This document shows positions 48,838 through 57,944 of a stretch of DNA of 64,000 bases, one piece after another. Both the position numbers and the translations under genes were made by a program. The stretch spans positions 3,844,001 through 3,908,000 of the forward strand of contig NZ_LVWJ02000014.1 of assembly GCF_001625015.1 (NCBI RefSeq). Reading direction: 5' to 3'. The first letter of the stretch is position 1; every line of letters begins with the position of its first letter. The notes beneath the pieces are model-generated. The model did no database searches and was not told the origin of the DNA. It saw nothing but the letters and a program-made list of their open reading frames with translations. This stretch comes from Lewinella sp. 4G2. Its GTDB lineage: Bacteria; Bacteroidota; Bacteroidia; Chitinophagales; Saprospiraceae.

Positions 48838-49602
48838 ATGAGCGCTGATAACATGACCCTGACCCTCAAGATCTGGCGGCAGAAAAACATGAACGCCAAG
48901 GGCAAATTCGAGACCCACACCATTAATGGCGTATCCACGCACATGTCCTTCCTGGAAATGCTGGACGTCCTCAACGAGCAGATCATCCACGATAAGGGGG
49001 AGCCCGTTGCATTTGAGCACGACTGCCGTGAAGGAATTTGTGGTACCTGTAGCCTCGTCATCAACGGTTACCCGCACGGGCCACAGCAGTACACGACGAC
49101 CTGCCAGCTGCACATGCGCCACTTCAATGATGGAGATACCATCACCATTGAGCCCTGGCGTTCCAAGGCCTTTCCCATCGTGAAGGACTTAGTAGTTAAC
49201 CGTGATAGCTTTGACCGGATCATTCAGGCCGGCGGCTTCATCTCCGTCAACACCGGCCAGGCGCAGGATGCTAATGACATTCCCGTCGAGAAGGATCAAT
49301 CCAACCACGCAATGGATGCTGCCACCTGTATCGGTTGTGGCGCTTGTGTTGCTGCTTGTCCGAACGCCTCAGCGATGCTGTTCACCGGCGCGAAAGTATC
49401 TCACCTCGCCCAGCTGCCGCAGGGTCAGGTCGAAGCTTCCCAGCGGGCTCTCCGCATGGTGGAGCAGCACGACGCGGAAGGATTTGGCCAGTGCTCCAAC
49501 ATCACGGCCTGTGAAGCAGAGTGCCCCAAAGGCATCAGCGTTGAGCACATCGCTCGCCTTAACCGGGAATACATTGCTGCTTCCGTTGCATCCACGAAGT
49601 AG
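48838..49602 (+). CDS. sdhB: Succinate dehydrogenase iron-sulfur subunit
   Basis: This is the iron-sulfur subunit, 254 residues, carrying electrons from SdhA to the membrane. The 2Fe-2S cysteines lie in CREGICGTC with a later Cys (63, 68, 71 and 89). The second half has [11 protein letters not shown] and [12 protein letters not shown] for the 4Fe-4S and 3Fe-4S clusters. It is the last gene of the operon, and a strong hairpin terminator follows. Confidence 0.96.
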   Translation: MSADNMTLTLKIWRQKNMNAKGKFETHTINGVSTHMSFLEMLDVLNEQIIHDKGEPVAFEHDCREGICGTCSLVINGYPHGPQQYTTTCQLHMRHFNDGDTITIEPWRSKAFPIVKDLVVNRDSFDRIIQAGGFISVNTGQAQDANDIPVEKDQSNHAMDAATCIGCGACVAACPNASAMLFTGAKVSHLAQLPQGQVEASQRALRMVEQHDAEGFGQCSNITACEAECPKGISVEHIARLNREYIAASVASTK

Positions 49603-49654
49603 GCAGCTGCTTAGGGTCTTGATAACCCTCCGCTAATTGAGATTACGAAAAATT

Positions 49655-49710
49655 AGGCCACGCCGCCCCTCACTCCTAAGAGTTGACCGGGCGGCGTGGC
49701 CTTCTTTATT
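49655..49710. terminator. Bidirectional terminator between sdhB and CoA-binding gene
   Basis: A perfect 14-bp stem (AGGCCACGCCGCCC with its complement at 49689-49702) is followed by TTCTTTATT and preceded by an A-rich run. It can end transcripts from both sides. Confidence 0.85.
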
Positions 49711-49738
49711 AGCGCTTGCTTTACATCGCAATCCGGCT

Positions 49739-50095
49739 TCAGTACTGTCCACTTGCGAGCAGCACCAGCGTGCAGGCCACCTCGGTTTCAATCCCCGCCT
49801 CTTGCGCCAGCTTTGAAAGCTCGGGGTTTTCCGTCCCCGGGTTGAAGATGATGCGCCGCGGTGCCATCCCCACCAACCAATCATAGTATCCGGATTGGTT
49901 CTTTGGCCCGACGTATAGCGTCACAGTATCGACGTCACCAATTTCTGGTAGTCCGTTCAAGATTTCGGCACCTGCGACAGCGCCCTGCTTAATGCCGACG
50001 TTGACGATTTCGTGGCCGGCGCCAACCAGACGGTGGGCCGCAATATTTGCGTAGCGAGAGGGATTCGGGGTAGCACCGAGGATTAGCGTTTTCAT
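49739..50095 (-). CDS. CoA-binding domain protein (YccU-like)
   Basis: This is a small Rossmann-fold protein of 118 residues of the CoA-binding-2 family, role unknown. The N-terminal TLILGATPNPSRYANIAAHRL is the nucleotide-binding block, and PRRIIFNPGTENPEL near residue 80 is conserved in the family. ATG 50095 is chosen over TTG 50101. The segment KQGAVAGAEI near 40-49 matches a dispersed repeat copy, though family members carry a similar Gly/Val/Gly pattern here. Confidence 0.85.
   Translation of the reverse strand: MKTLILGATPNPSRYANIAAHRLVGAGHEIVNVGIKQGAVAGAEILNGLPEIGDVDTVTLYVGPKNQSGYYDWLVGMAPRRIIFNPGTENPELSKLAQEAGIETEVACTLVLLASGQY
49967..49984 (-). repeat. Dispersed repeat, copy J (in CoA-binding gene)
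   Basis: The minus strand reads GGCGCTGTCGCAGGTGCC, one mismatch to the core. It is translated in the same frame as copies A, B and I. Confidence 0.6.
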
Positions 50096-50125
50096 GCTCA
50101 ATAAACGCAGGCGAATAGCGGATGG

Positions 50126-51616
50126 TTACGAAAGAACCGTCAGCGCATCCGCAATTTTCCGGTCGTTACTAAGGCGGGGAACTTTGTTTTGGCCACCTAG
50201 TTTACCCTGGCTGCGCATGTACTCCCGGAAGCCTCCGGGAGCTACGGGAGTAATGACTAAGGGTTTGAGTACCCCGCCGGAGATTAAATCCTGGTAGTAG
50301 ATATTTTGCTGCACCATGGCTGCGTCGAGATCCCTGGCGAAGGCGACTGCATCGTTGGGAGGAGTTGCGTATTCAATGAACCACTCGTGGTAGGGCGTCC
50401 CTCCCCCAGCTGGATTTATCTGGGGTGCCACAGTGAATTCAGTAATCTGGACCCGGTGTTTGTCCGCCACCCCGCGCATCGCCGTTTCTACCTCCTTGCC
50501 AATCACGTGCTCCCCGAAAGCCGATATAAAGTGCTTGATGCGGCCGGTGACGCGCAGCCGGAAAGGATCCTTGCTGATGAATTCCACCGTATCCCCAATG
50601 TTGTAGCCCCACAGCCCGGCATTGGTGTTGAGAATGATGGCGTAATTGACCCCAACCTCAATTTGCCCCAAATGGAGACGGGTTGGGCTCTCGTTGAAGA
50701 TCTCGTCCGCCGGAACAAACTCGAAAAAGATGCCGCTATCTGCATTGAGTAGTAAGCCTTCGGAATCCTGACTATCCTGAAAGGCAATGAAGCCCTCGCT
50801 TGCGGGATAGGTCTCGACGCTGGGGATGCGGCCACCGACCAGCGCCTCCAAGCTTTTGCGGTAGGGCTCGAAGTTGACGCCGCCGTACACGAACATGGAG
50901 AGGTTCGGGAATAGCTCCAGAATGGTATCCTTTCCACTCCGTTGCAACAGCCGCTCGTAGTACATCTGCACCCAAGGTGGGATGCCCGAAATGAGTCGCA
51001 TATCGGCATCGATCGTTTCATCGACAATGCGGTCAAGCTTGGTTTCCCAATCCTCGATGCAATTGGTTTCGTAGGAGGGCAGCTGGTTCGTGCGCAGCCA
51101 GGCCGGAACCTGGTGGTTGACGATACCGCTGAGGCGCCCCGTGGGGATGCCATTCGTTTCGGACATCTCGGGCGAACCGGAGAGGAAGATCATTTTCCCA
51201 TCCAGCCACTTGCTCTTTTTCGTTTCCGCAATGTAGTTGAAGAGCGCATTGCGCGCCGTGCCGAAGTGGTTGGGAATGCTTTCGCGCGTGAGCGGGATGT
51301 ACTTTACCCCACTCGTCGTGCCCGAGGTTTTGGCGAAGTACTTCGGTTGCCCGACCCAGGAAACGTTGGCCTCTCCGTCACGAATTCGATCGGCGTAGGG
51401 CTTAAAGGCTTCGTAGTCGACGATGGGTACCCGTCGCTTGAAATCCTCGTAGGTGTCGATGGCGGCAAAATCGTGGTCCCGACCAAAGGCCGTTTCCCGC
51501 GCGGTGGTAACGAGATCCTGGCGGATGAAGTCCTGGGACATCACCGCCCGGCTAGCCATTTTTCGCAACTGGCTGCGGACGAACAAGGCGTAGGGGCGCA
51601 AAAGGGTGCCTTTCAT
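50126..51616 (-). CDS. GH3 auxin-responsive promoter family protein
   Basis: This is an acyl-adenylate-forming enzyme of the GH3 family, 496 residues. The ATP-binding motif KTSGTTSGVKYIP lies near residue 90. Plant members join amino acids to jasmonate or auxin. The bacterial substrates are unknown. The gene lies 13 bp after the lytic transglycosylase gene and is probably co-transcribed, though no functional link is evident. Confidence 0.88.
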   Translation of the reverse strand: MKGTLLRPYALFVRSQLRKMASRAVMSQDFIRQDLVTTARETAFGRDHDFAAIDTYEDFKRRVPIVDYEAFKPYADRIRDGEANVSWVGQPKYFAKTSGTTSGVKYIPLTRESIPNHFGTARNALFNYIAETKKSKWLDGKMIFLSGSPEMSETNGIPTGRLSGIVNHQVPAWLRTNQLPSYETNCIEDWETKLDRIVDETIDADMRLISGIPPWVQMYYERLLQRSGKDTILELFPNLSMFVYGGVNFEPYRKSLEALVGGRIPSVETYPASEGFIAFQDSQDSEGLLLNADSGIFFEFVPADEIFNESPTRLHLGQIEVGVNYAIILNTNAGLWGYNIGDTVEFISKDPFRLRVTGRIKHFISAFGEHVIGKEVETAMRGVADKHRVQITEFTVAPQINPAGGGTPYHEWFIEYATPPNDAVAFARDLDAAMVQQNIYYQDLISGGVLKPLVITPVAPGGFREYMRSQGKLGGQNKVPRLSNDRKIADALTVLS

Positions 51617-51629
51617 AGGTCGGGTGGCT

Positions 51630-52559
51630 TTACCGGGGGAGTTTGATCTCGTAAGAATTCCCCGTGCTGATGGGCAGGCTGCCCGCCACGAGCCAGGGAT
51701 TGTAGACTTTCAGTTTCCGGTAGGTCGTGTTGTTGGCCTTGGCGAATTGCCCCAGGTCGGCAATGCTCTTGGAGACCGTGACGGTTTCGTAGTTATTCAA
51801 TACGGGGTAAGCGTCGTCCGGACCGAGGGAGTAGCCGAAGGATTCGGGGTCTTCCAGAATGGTTTTAAGGGCTACGATGCGGAAAACGTAAGCCATGGTT
51901 TCCTTGTTAATGTCCAGCTCAAATATGTTGTCCGCGCTCTGGCGTTTGCGCCATTTGCGTACGTTCGGTCCGCCCATATTGTAGGCGGCGGCTACCCAGC
52001 GCCAGTCGCCGAATTCTTTGTAGTAGTCCTTCAGGTACTTGGCGGCGGCGCGCGTGGCCTTCTCCAGGTGATAGCGCTCGTCCACTTCCGCGTTGATCTC
52101 CAGGCCGTAGGATTTACCCGTTGGAGCCATGAATTGCCACACTCCCTTCGCGCCGGCGGGGCTGACGGCATTGTCGAGGCCAGATTCCGCGACGGCGAGG
52201 TACTTCAAGTCAGTCGGCACGCCCTCTTCGGCCAGGATCCGCTCGATTGTTGGGAAGAAGCGGGGTTTACGTTTTAGCAACAGCAGTGTGTTGCGGTGGA
52301 AATACGCGTTGCGTAACAGCTCCATATCGAGTCGCTCCCGTACGTCGAAGTCGTCCATTGGAATGGGCTCACCGGCAAAATTGAAGGGGCCGGTCAGATC
52401 CACCGGGCGCACCATTTGGGGTAGCTGGGTGGATTTTACCGTTTTGGGCTGCCGCTCGTCAACCTCGGGCAGTGTATCCGAAGTGTTCAGGCTGAGGAAG
52501 AGGAACCAACCAATAAGGATGGCCAGGCCGAAGCCAAGGCCGGTGAGTAGATGCTTCAT
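51630..52559 (-). CDS. Lytic transglycosylase, MltD-like
   Basis: This is a peptidoglycan-cleaving lytic transglycosylase of 309 residues with an N-terminal membrane or signal segment (about 5-22). The SLT core begins near 140, with the catalytic Glu in AVAESGLDN and GAKGVWQFMAPTG. The C-terminal end (TYRKLKVYNPWLVAGSLP) resembles a short LysM-type region. ATG 52559 is preferred over the longer 52652 start. It forms an operon with the GH3 gene. Confidence 0.85.
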   Translation of the reverse strand: MKHLLTGLGFGLAILIGWFLFLSLNTSDTLPEVDERQPKTVKSTQLPQMVRPVDLTGPFNFAGEPIPMDDFDVRERLDMELLRNAYFHRNTLLLLKRKPRFFPTIERILAEEGVPTDLKYLAVAESGLDNAVSPAGAKGVWQFMAPTGKSYGLEINAEVDERYHLEKATRAAAKYLKDYYKEFGDWRWVAAAYNMGGPNVRKWRKRQSADNIFELDINKETMAYVFRIVALKTILEDPESFGYSLGPDDAYPVLNNYETVTVSKSIADLGQFAKANNTTYRKLKVYNPWLVAGSLPISTGNSYEIKLPR

Positions 52560-52686
52560 GGGAGACGGAGTTTGCGTAGACGAAGGTAAGTTACTCCGTG
52601 GCCACTTTATTGCGCATCGTTCAGGAATTCCGGACGAAGTCCGATGAGTCACGGTGGCGCTATACCCACGGCAGAAACCATTCAGG

Positions 52687-53160
52687 TTACTCCTGAGCGT
52701 CCGCTTTTTTCAACACGTCCCAGGTGTGGTCTCCCAGCAGCTTCACGGTAGCGATGTACGTGTACGGCCCGTTGGGTCCCCACTCTTGCGGGCTGACCAT
52801 GCTGAGGACGTTGCCGCCCGATTTCTTTTCGTAGAGGTAGTAGGTCCGGCTGATGATGGGGTCGATACCCATCTGCGCCTGGTAAATTCTTTCGGAGATA
52901 GACATCCGTTGTTGGATGGCGTTGGCCTGCTTGGCCAGCAGTTCGATCTGGGCTTTGATCTGGTCCAGCTGCATGTCCGTTTGCTCGTACATGGCCGTCA
53001 TGGCCAGGCCCTTCACCTTGCCGGCGTCCATTGGTTTGATGGTCGCGCCACCCCGTTCGTGGGCGTACGGCAGCAGGTGCGGGTTTTCCGCAATCTTGTC
53101 TCCGTCGATGGGGTTGATGATCAACTCCTTTTCGGGCGTTCTTTTCTCTTTTTCGGCCAT
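52687..53160 (-). CDS. DUF2452 domain protein
   Basis: This is a 157-residue cytoplasmic protein of the DUF2452 family, function unknown. The conserved block NPIDGDKIAENPHLLPYAH lies near residue 16, and the middle (MYEQTDMQLDQIKAQIELL) is predicted coiled coil. The family is common in Bacteroidota. It is probably a single gene. The upstream gap holds a dispersed repeat copy. Confidence 0.85.
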   Translation of the reverse strand: MAEKEKRTPEKELIINPIDGDKIAENPHLLPYAHERGGATIKPMDAGKVKGLAMTAMYEQTDMQLDQIKAQIELLAKQANAIQQRMSISERIYQAQMGIDPIISRTYYLYEKKSGGNVLSMVSPQEWGPNGPYTYIATVKLLGDHTWDVLKKADAQE

Positions 53161-53285
53161 TGCAGCATTAAACCCGGCGGTGCGATTTTGGTTTTCCGGC
53201 GCAACTTAAACCTGAGGGCTAAAACATCTTTTCATCGGACACCTTCAGTAGTCGGCGCCAGCTTACGTTATTGTAGTGCAGTCTG

Positions 53286-53303
53286 GGCGCTGCCGCAGGT
53301 GCC
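53286..53303 (+). repeat. Dispersed repeat, copy F (intergenic)
   Basis: Perfect 18-bp match to the core with flanks AGGTAAACGGA, 38 bp before the arfB start. Confidence 0.85.
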
Positions 53304-53341
53304 AGGTAAACGGACAAGCAAAAAAGACGATTCTCTAAATC

Positions 53342-53743
53342 ATGGACTGGCCACTCATCCAACAGGAACTCACTTTTAGGACGTCCCGCAGCAGCGGAGC
53401 CGGTGGCCAGCACGTCAACAAAACGGAAACCCGCGTGGAGTTAGTCTTCAACCTCGACGAGAGCCAGGGGCTGAACCACCGCGAAAAGAAGAACCTCCGC
53501 CACCACCTCAAACGTAAGATTGACGCCAATGGAATCATTTCCGTTGTCGACCAATCCGGACGTAGCCAACACGGCAATAAGGTCAAAGCGTTGAAACGAT
53601 TGAAGGAAATGCTCTCCCTCTCCGGCCGGCCCATCCCGAAGAAGCACGTGGGCAAGTCCTTCGTCGCCAACCGAGGTAAACGTCTGGAACGGAAGAAGCG
53701 ACGGTCGGAGATTAAGGCGGGACGGGGGAAGATCCGTTGGTAA
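53342..53743 (+). CDS. arfB: Alternative ribosome rescue factor ArfB (YaeJ)
   Basis: This is a 133-residue peptidyl-tRNA hydrolase that rescues stalled ribosomes. The catalytic GGQ motif lies at residues 21-23 in SSGAGGQHVNK. The basic C-terminal tail (KRLERKKRRSEIKAGRGK) that enters the empty mRNA channel is present. Length is normal. It is a single gene. Confidence 0.93.
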   Translation: MDWPLIQQELTFRTSRSSGAGGQHVNKTETRVELVFNLDESQGLNHREKKNLRHHLKRKIDANGIISVVDQSGRSQHGNKVKALKRLKEMLSLSGRPIPKKHVGKSFVANRGKRLERKKRRSEIKAGRGKIRW

Positions 53744-53867
53744 GGCAATCCTTTCAACCTCAACTCCAGCCGTCAGCCTACCGACGCAGCGTTGCGGAAA
53801 TACCTACCTAAATAAAGGAATAGCAACAAACACCGGCCCCAACCGTTTTTCGTCCAAATACCTTCGA

Positions 53868-55847
53868 ATGCGCTTCACCTGGCTCGCCCTATTCGCTCTG
53901 CTTTCCATCTCCAGTTGCACCTACACCGCCAAAGTGACGGACGGCGCTACCGCCGTGGACCGCAAGCAATACGACGTAGCCATTCCCATGCTGCAAAGGG
54001 AATTCAAGAAGGCCAAAACCAGGTCAGTAAAGGGAGAAGTCGCCATGAATCTGGGTACCTCCTACCGCGAAACGGGTAACGATGAGGAGGCCATCACCTG
54101 GTTCCAAAAGGCCTACGACAACAACGCCGGCCCGGACGCCCTCCGTGAAAAGGCCGCCGCCCTCAAACGCCTGGAACGCTACGAGGAAGCCATCCAGGTC
54201 TATACCGACCTCGGCTTTGAGATTGGCTCCCGCTACGAATTCCGCAAGGAGATCCAGGGGGCGGAACTCGCCCAGAAGTGGAAGGACCAGGAAACGGAAG
54301 GGAAAGAGCGGCCCTACACCGTACAGGCCGCCAACTTCAACTCCCGTGGCGCGGATTACGCTCCCGTCTATTTCGAAAATCAGCTCATCTTCAGCTCCGA
54401 CCGCCAGGGGGGAGACGGGGCGGAAAACTACAAGTGGACGGGCCGTGGCTTCACCGACATCTACCAAACTAGCGTGACCGGGGGCGCCGTCACTTCCTTT
54501 AGCGACGTGATCAACACCCCCGACCACGAAGGCACCCCTTCCTTCAGCGCGGACGGCCAACAGGTCTACTTCACCCGCTGCGTCTCTCCCGGCAAGCGGG
54601 AAGATGCTTTTTGTGGCATCTACGTCTCGGAGCGGAACGGCGGCGGCTGGGGGCCGGCCACCAAACTTCCCTTCGTCAAACCGGGCGTCAACTACCTCCA
54701 CCCCGCCATCTCTGCCACTGGTGATCGACTTTACTTCAGCGCCCTCATGGAAGACGGTTGGGGTGGTTACGACATCTACGTTGTCAACAAGAAAGTGGAC
54801 GGGACGTGGAGCGACCCCATCTTGATGAACCGCGCAATCAACACCCAGGGCAACGAACAATTCCCGACACTCGACGCTGACACCTTGTACTTCGCGAGCG
54901 ACGGATTGGTCGGCATGGGTGGTCTCGACATCTACATGACCCACCCCATGGCTAACGGCCGCTACAGCGCACCAAAGAATCTGGGGATCCCCGTCAACAG
55001 TGGGGCCGACGATTTTTCCTACACCATCGTCAAGCGCATGGGAAGTGGCCTCGACGAAAAAGTGCTGGGCTTCTTCAGTACGGCCCGCCCCGGCGGAGCG
55101 GGTGCCGATGACATTTACGAGTTCGCCCGCCGCACCCTGCCGCCCCCCCCACCCGATCCGACTCCCATCGTCTACAAAAACGTACTTGACGTTACCGTAG
55201 TAGAAAAGATCCTCGAGGATCCGGCCGATCCGCAATCGCGCGTCCGTGGTTTGCGGCCGGTGCCTAACGCAACGATCGTGGCCAGCATCGGCGCGGAATC
55301 CCGTACCGTCACTACCAATGAAGAGGGTCAATTAAGCCTGGTGTTGGTCGACAACCAGAATTACCAATTTCGCGCCGAGCGTGATGGCTACCTGGCCGCC
55401 GAAGGTGTCTTCTCCAGCCGCAACTTGCCAAAAGATCCGGATGCACCCGAACAGCGGTACGAGTTGGAGTTGGAGATTGAAAAGATCTTCCTCAACGCCG
55501 AGATCGTCCTCGAAAATATTTACTACGACTTTGACGAAAGCTTCATCCGCGAAGATGCGCAGCCAACGCTGAACGAGCTCGCCTCACTGTTGCAACGCAA
55601 CCCCAACATTAATATTGAATTGGGCTCCCACACCGATTGCCAGGGGCCGGAAGGCTACAACCAGCGACTCAGCCAGGATCGCGCTCAGTCCGCCGTGAAC
55701 TATCTCATTGAGAGGGGCATCGATGGCAACCGACTCACCGCCCGTGGCTACGGTGAAACCCAACCCGTCGCGGAGTGTGTGTGCCAACGCTGTACGGATG
55801 AGGAAAACCAGCGTAATCGGCGGACTACTTTTAGGATTGTGGAGTAG
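53868..55847 (+). CDS. PorE-like lipoprotein: TPR, propeller, CRD and OmpA domains
   Basis: This is a 659-residue lipoprotein with lipobox SISSC (Cys17). Its order is TPR-like repeats (about 30-135), a PD40/WD40-like propeller (about 150-420), a carboxypeptidase-regulatory-like domain (about 440-530) and a C-terminal OmpA domain (about 545-659, with SHTDCQGPEGYNQRLSQDRA). This is the layout of PorE, a peptidoglycan-binding partner of the type IX secretion system. Paralogs with the same layout exist, so the role is likely but not certain. A TACCTTCG motif ends 1 bp before the start. Confidence 0.8.
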   Translation: MRFTWLALFALLSISSCTYTAKVTDGATAVDRKQYDVAIPMLQREFKKAKTRSVKGEVAMNLGTSYRETGNDEEAITWFQKAYDNNAGPDALREKAAALKRLERYEEAIQVYTDLGFEIGSRYEFRKEIQGAELAQKWKDQETEGKERPYTVQAANFNSRGADYAPVYFENQLIFSSDRQGGDGAENYKWTGRGFTDIYQTSVTGGAVTSFSDVINTPDHEGTPSFSADGQQVYFTRCVSPGKREDAFCGIYVSERNGGGWGPATKLPFVKPGVNYLHPAISATGDRLYFSALMEDGWGGYDIYVVNKKVDGTWSDPILMNRAINTQGNEQFPTLDADTLYFASDGLVGMGGLDIYMTHPMANGRYSAPKNLGIPVNSGADDFSYTIVKRMGSGLDEKVLGFFSTARPGGAGADDIYEFARRTLPPPPPDPTPIVYKNVLDVTVVEKILEDPADPQSRVRGLRPVPNATIVASIGAESRTVTTNEEGQLSLVLVDNQNYQFRAERDGYLAAEGVFSSRNLPKDPDAPEQRYELELEIEKIFLNAEIVLENIYYDFDESFIREDAQPTLNELASLLQRNPNINIELGSHTDCQGPEGYNQRLSQDRAQSAVNYLIERGIDGNRLTARGYGETQPVAECVCQRCTDEENQRNRRTTFRIVE

Positions 55848-55987
55848 CTAAGCTCGTTAGTCGATTTACCAGTTGGTTGGTACGGCTAGTGGGCTGGCAA
55901 CGTCCAACGACTCAGCTGGTACTGTCGTGGTGTATTATACTTAGTCCACTCAAACCTTATTACACCCTCTGGTAAAGACTCAAATAA

Positions 55988-56045
55988 GTCGTCGGACGAA
56001 GCTGAACTGTTGCTTTGCAACCAGTTCAGTGATTCGTCCGACGAC
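55988..56045. terminator. Hairpin between convergent PorE-like and TolC genes
   Basis: Arms GTCGTCGGACGAA (55988-56000) and its exact reverse complement (56033-56045) enclose further complementary bases (CTGAACTG with CAGTTCAG). It is a long stem suited to stop or protect transcripts from both sides. The rest of 55848-56050 shows nothing else. Confidence 0.6.
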
Positions 56046-56050
56046 GGGGA

Positions 56051-57433
56051 TTAGTCCCCTACCACCTGCCCCGTCAGGCGCAGGATCTCCGTTTCCGTGT
56101 TCTTGAGATTCAGCAGCGCATTGAGTAATTGGAACTCGGCGTTGACGAGATTGAGCTGAATGGTTCGGTAGTCGAAACTATTGATCGTTCCGCCCCGAAA
56201 GCGTTCGTCGGAGATCTCAATGTTGCGTTCGGCGTTGGCGATCAGGTCGCGGGTGATGCTGACAATCGTGATTTGATTGTCGTGGCGAGCAATAGCACTT
56301 GCCAATTGGGTCCGAAGTTGTTGGTTGATGGCATCGTACTCCAGCTCCGCCGTCATCTCTTCAAGTTTGGCTGATTGTTCGCGCACCCGACGGCTCTTTC
56401 CATCGTACAGGAGGTAGCTGACACCAATACCTAAATTGGCGGAAAGGGTGCGGGCAGCGATTCCAGGCAATTCCTGCTCGCGGGTGGGTTGTTCGTTACC
56501 AAAGTCAAAGGTTTGCGTACCGGTCTGCACGTTGATGTCGTAGCCCGCCCCACCCTGCAGGGCAACGAGTGGCTTGTATTCGGTTTGAATGAGGCGCGTC
56601 CTAATGCCTGCTAATTCGCGGTTGATGGCTAGCGTCCGCAATTGGCTGTTCTTGCGGTCCAGTTCCGTTTGCAGGAGGGCCTCGTTAAAGCGTTCTCCGT
56701 CGTAATCCAATTCCGTGGTCAGCGTTAGTGCTTGGTTCACATCTTCGGCGCCGAGGAGTTGCAGGAGATTTTGGGTGGCTGTTTCGTAATTCAGCTGCTG
56801 AAGCACCAGTTGGGTGGAATCCGTTAGGTAGGCATCGCGGGCCTGCAGTTCTTCGAAGGTACCGGCGCGGCCAAACTCACGGCGAACGTTCTGGTATTCA
56901 ATCCGGTCCCGGCTTAGTTCCAGGACGCGACGGCGCACGGAAATTTGTTCCTGTTGAACGACTGCGTTAAAGTAGGCCTGGATGATCTGGGCAATGCTGT
57001 TCTCCACTTCAACGCGCACCCTCCCTGCACTCAAGTCGGCCAGCGTGGCCAACTGGGTTTTCGCAATTTCTACGCGGCCGCCGTTGAACAAGGTCCAGTT
57101 CAGGTTGGCGGTGGGCCCGATGCCGTAGGAAGTCGTATTACTCTGCGATACAATGCTCGCCGGGTTGGTGTTATTTCGGTAGTTAACGGCGGGCGTTACG
57201 CCCAGGGAAATGGTCGGAAATTTACCGGTCAGTGCATCATCATTATTGTTTTCCGCGACGGCGAGGTCCGCCTTGGCGAGGCGGATCTGGTAATTATTCA
57301 ACAGACCTTCCTGGATGGCATCACTTAGCGATAGACTTCGCTGACCAGTCATTATACCTCCTATGGTCATCAACAGAATTAGGGCGCTCACGCGGGTATA
57401 AAGTTGGGGGATCGAGTAGCGAAGTGATAGCAT
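56051..57433 (-). CDS. TolC family outer-membrane efflux protein
   Basis: This is an outer-membrane factor of 460 residues with a signal peptide (ending GGIMTGQ region) and two outer-membrane-efflux-protein repeats (about 35-225 and 235-450). It should form a trimeric exit duct for the RND pump encoded upstream. ATG 57433 is chosen because it gives the signal peptide. It is the last gene of the efflux operon, 40 bp after GtrA. Confidence 0.88.
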   Translation of the reverse strand: MLSLRYSIPQLYTRVSALILLMTIGGIMTGQRSLSLSDAIQEGLLNNYQIRLAKADLAVAENNNDDALTGKFPTISLGVTPAVNYRNNTNPASIVSQSNTTSYGIGPTANLNWTLFNGGRVEIAKTQLATLADLSAGRVRVEVENSIAQIIQAYFNAVVQQEQISVRRRVLELSRDRIEYQNVRREFGRAGTFEELQARDAYLTDSTQLVLQQLNYETATQNLLQLLGAEDVNQALTLTTELDYDGERFNEALLQTELDRKNSQLRTLAINRELAGIRTRLIQTEYKPLVALQGGAGYDINVQTGTQTFDFGNEQPTREQELPGIAARTLSANLGIGVSYLLYDGKSRRVREQSAKLEEMTAELEYDAINQQLRTQLASAIARHDNQITIVSITRDLIANAERNIEISDERFRGGTINSFDYRTIQLNLVNAEFQLLNALLNLKNTETEILRLTGQVVGD

Positions 57434-57473
57434 GTCAGTTTGGTAGGATGGTCCTTGGGTGGAAGGATGTTCT

Positions 57474-57944
57474 TTAGTTTGAGGATCGGCGCGCTTTACT
57501 GGTTTGGTCCTGCATATCCAATCCCTCGGCACCTGCGGCAGCGCCCTCTTTTGAGCCTTCGAAGACGTAGCGCTTGAGGTAGTAATTGTAGAAGAAGACG
57601 ATGCCCGTAGCGATGAGTTTGATGAGCCATTCTTCATTCCCCACGAGGGGAAATTGGTGAAGGCCAATGATAATGAGCCAGTCCAGTAGCAGACCACCGG
57701 CGCTGACTACCATACTCCAAGCGAAGGCACTCCGCAACGAACGGTTTAACTCAAAAACGAAGTAACGCTGCAGGAAGAAATTGAGGATGACACTGCTGGA
57801 ATAGGCAATCAACGTAGCCGGGCCGGGCGGCAGGTAACGATCTACCAGCAGTAAGTACACGCCGTAGTTGATGCCCGTTGCTACGAGCCCGGTCATTGCG
57901 AAGGGAATTTTCCCCCGCACGAAAGTCCAGGCGCGTTCGATCAT
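57474..57944 (-). CDS. GtrA family membrane protein
   Basis: This is a 156-residue protein with four membrane segments, of the GtrA family thought to carry lipid-linked sugars across the membrane. NYGVYLLLVDRY, SSVILNFFLQRYFVF and NYYLKRYVF are typical. The C-terminal tail after KRYVFEG contains GAAAGAEG, encoded by a dispersed repeat copy, and seems extra to the family. The start overlaps the nucleotidase stop by 4 bp. Its role inside an efflux operon is unclear. Confidence 0.85.
   Translation of the reverse strand: MIERAWTFVRGKIPFAMTGLVATGINYGVYLLLVDRYLPPGPATLIAYSSSVILNFFLQRYFVFELNRSLRSAFAWSMVVSAGGLLLDWLIIIGLHQFPLVGNEEWLIKLIATGIVFFYNYYLKRYVFEGSKEGAAAGAEGLDMQDQTSKARRSSN
57528..57545 (-). 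repeat. Dispersed repeat, copy I (in GtrA C-terminal tail)
   Basis: Perfect 18-bp match on the minus strand, read in the same frame as copies A and B. Confidence 0.85.

Noticed and set aside
54024-55331. Minus-strand open frame opposite the PorE-like gene (435 codons)
   Set aside because: The forward gene has four recognisable domains. The reverse translation has none.
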